Positions 4,980-5,085 of a DNA stretch of 5,085 nt are shown here, piece by piece. Location of the stretch: NCBI GenBank assembly GCA_903906615.1, contig CAIVKT010000529.1, positions 1 to 5,085 on the forward strand, written 5' to 3'. Position 1 is the first letter of the stretch. Each line of letters opens with the position of its first letter. The notes beneath the pieces were generated by a model. That model was not told where the DNA came from and searched no databases. It saw only the letters and a program-made list of their open reading frames with translations. The DNA comes from an uncultured Bacteroidota bacterium. GTDB taxonomy: Bacteria > Bacteroidota > Bacteroidia > Chitinophagales > Chitinophagaceae. The translations under genes and the position numbers were made by a program.

Positions 4980-5085
4980 ATGCAAGCAAAACGCGCCACT
5001 TTATTGTTGCTTCCCATACTGCTCTTTATGCTGGCAGGATGCCATATATACAGCTTTTCGGGGGCTACCATAGAGGGCAAGAATA
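4980..5085 (+). CDS. lptE: LptE-family LPS-assembly lipoprotein, N-terminus only (3' end beyond window)
   Basis: The frame from ATG 4980 stays open to the window edge, giving 35 codons. It starts with a basic n-region (QAKR), a hydrophobic core of leucines and a lipobox LAGC ending at C21, the hallmark of a signal-peptidase-II-processed lipoprotein. The mature start CHIYSFSGATIEG matches the beginning I recognise in Bacteroidota LptE-family proteins, in which a cysteine is closely followed by YSFSGA. LptE plugs the LptD barrel in the outer membrane and helps deliver lipopolysaccharide to the cell surface. The residues after the cysteine lack the acidic stretch typical of Bacteroidota surface-exported lipoproteins, which fits a periplasm-facing protein. 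The position downstream of a sigma-54 activator supports the call. Only the leader and about 15 mature residues are seen, so the family call rests on a short motif plus synteny. Confidence 0.75.
   Translation, partial: MQAKRATLLLLPILLFMLAGCHIYSFSGATIEGKN

Overview
The window looks like chromosomal DNA from a Bacteroidota bacterium, most likely of the Chitinophagaceae or a near relative. This rests on three things: the MiaB and LptE sequences have the form usual in that phylum; gene starts lack Shine-Dalgarno sequences; and exact TAnnTTTG hexamer-like -7 elements, the Bacteroidota primary-sigma signature, sit upstream of three genes. The assignment is by recognition and was not searched.

Layout. 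Positions 1-722 (minus strand) hold the N-terminal 240 codons of a GT-B glycosyltransferase that runs off the left edge. Positions 723-900 are a divergent intergenic region with one -7-like element facing each way. Positions 901-2313 (plus) encode MiaB, the tRNA A37 methylthiotransferase. Positions 2319-3624 hold two consecutive MNT-HEPN (MntA/HepT-type) toxin-antitoxin modules, each with the nucleotidyltransferase gene first and the HEPN gene overlapping its end. Positions 3627-3668 are a six-unit heptamer array that fills the gap before the next gene. Positions 3677-4924 encode a sigma-54 enhancer-binding regulator with no receiver domain. At 4980 an LptE-type outer-membrane lipoprotein gene starts and runs off the right edge.

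How it fits together. MiaB, the sigma-54 activator and LptE form a neighbourhood I recognise as common in Bacteroidota chromosomes. The two MNT-HEPN pairs look like accessory cargo placed between miaB and the activator. They are visibly more AT-rich (HEPN-1 is about one third GC by hand count, against roughly half in the flanking genes), begin only 5 nt after the miaB stop, and show no promoter of their own. They are therefore probably transcribed by read-through from miaB.

The most unusual feature is the relationship between the two modules. The first 76 bp of the two antitoxin genes match at 71 positions. Immediately afterwards the genes diverge strongly, and the two HEPN toxins share little beyond their family motifs. 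This is a mosaic pattern that suggests gene conversion or homology-guided insertion rather than simple tandem duplication.
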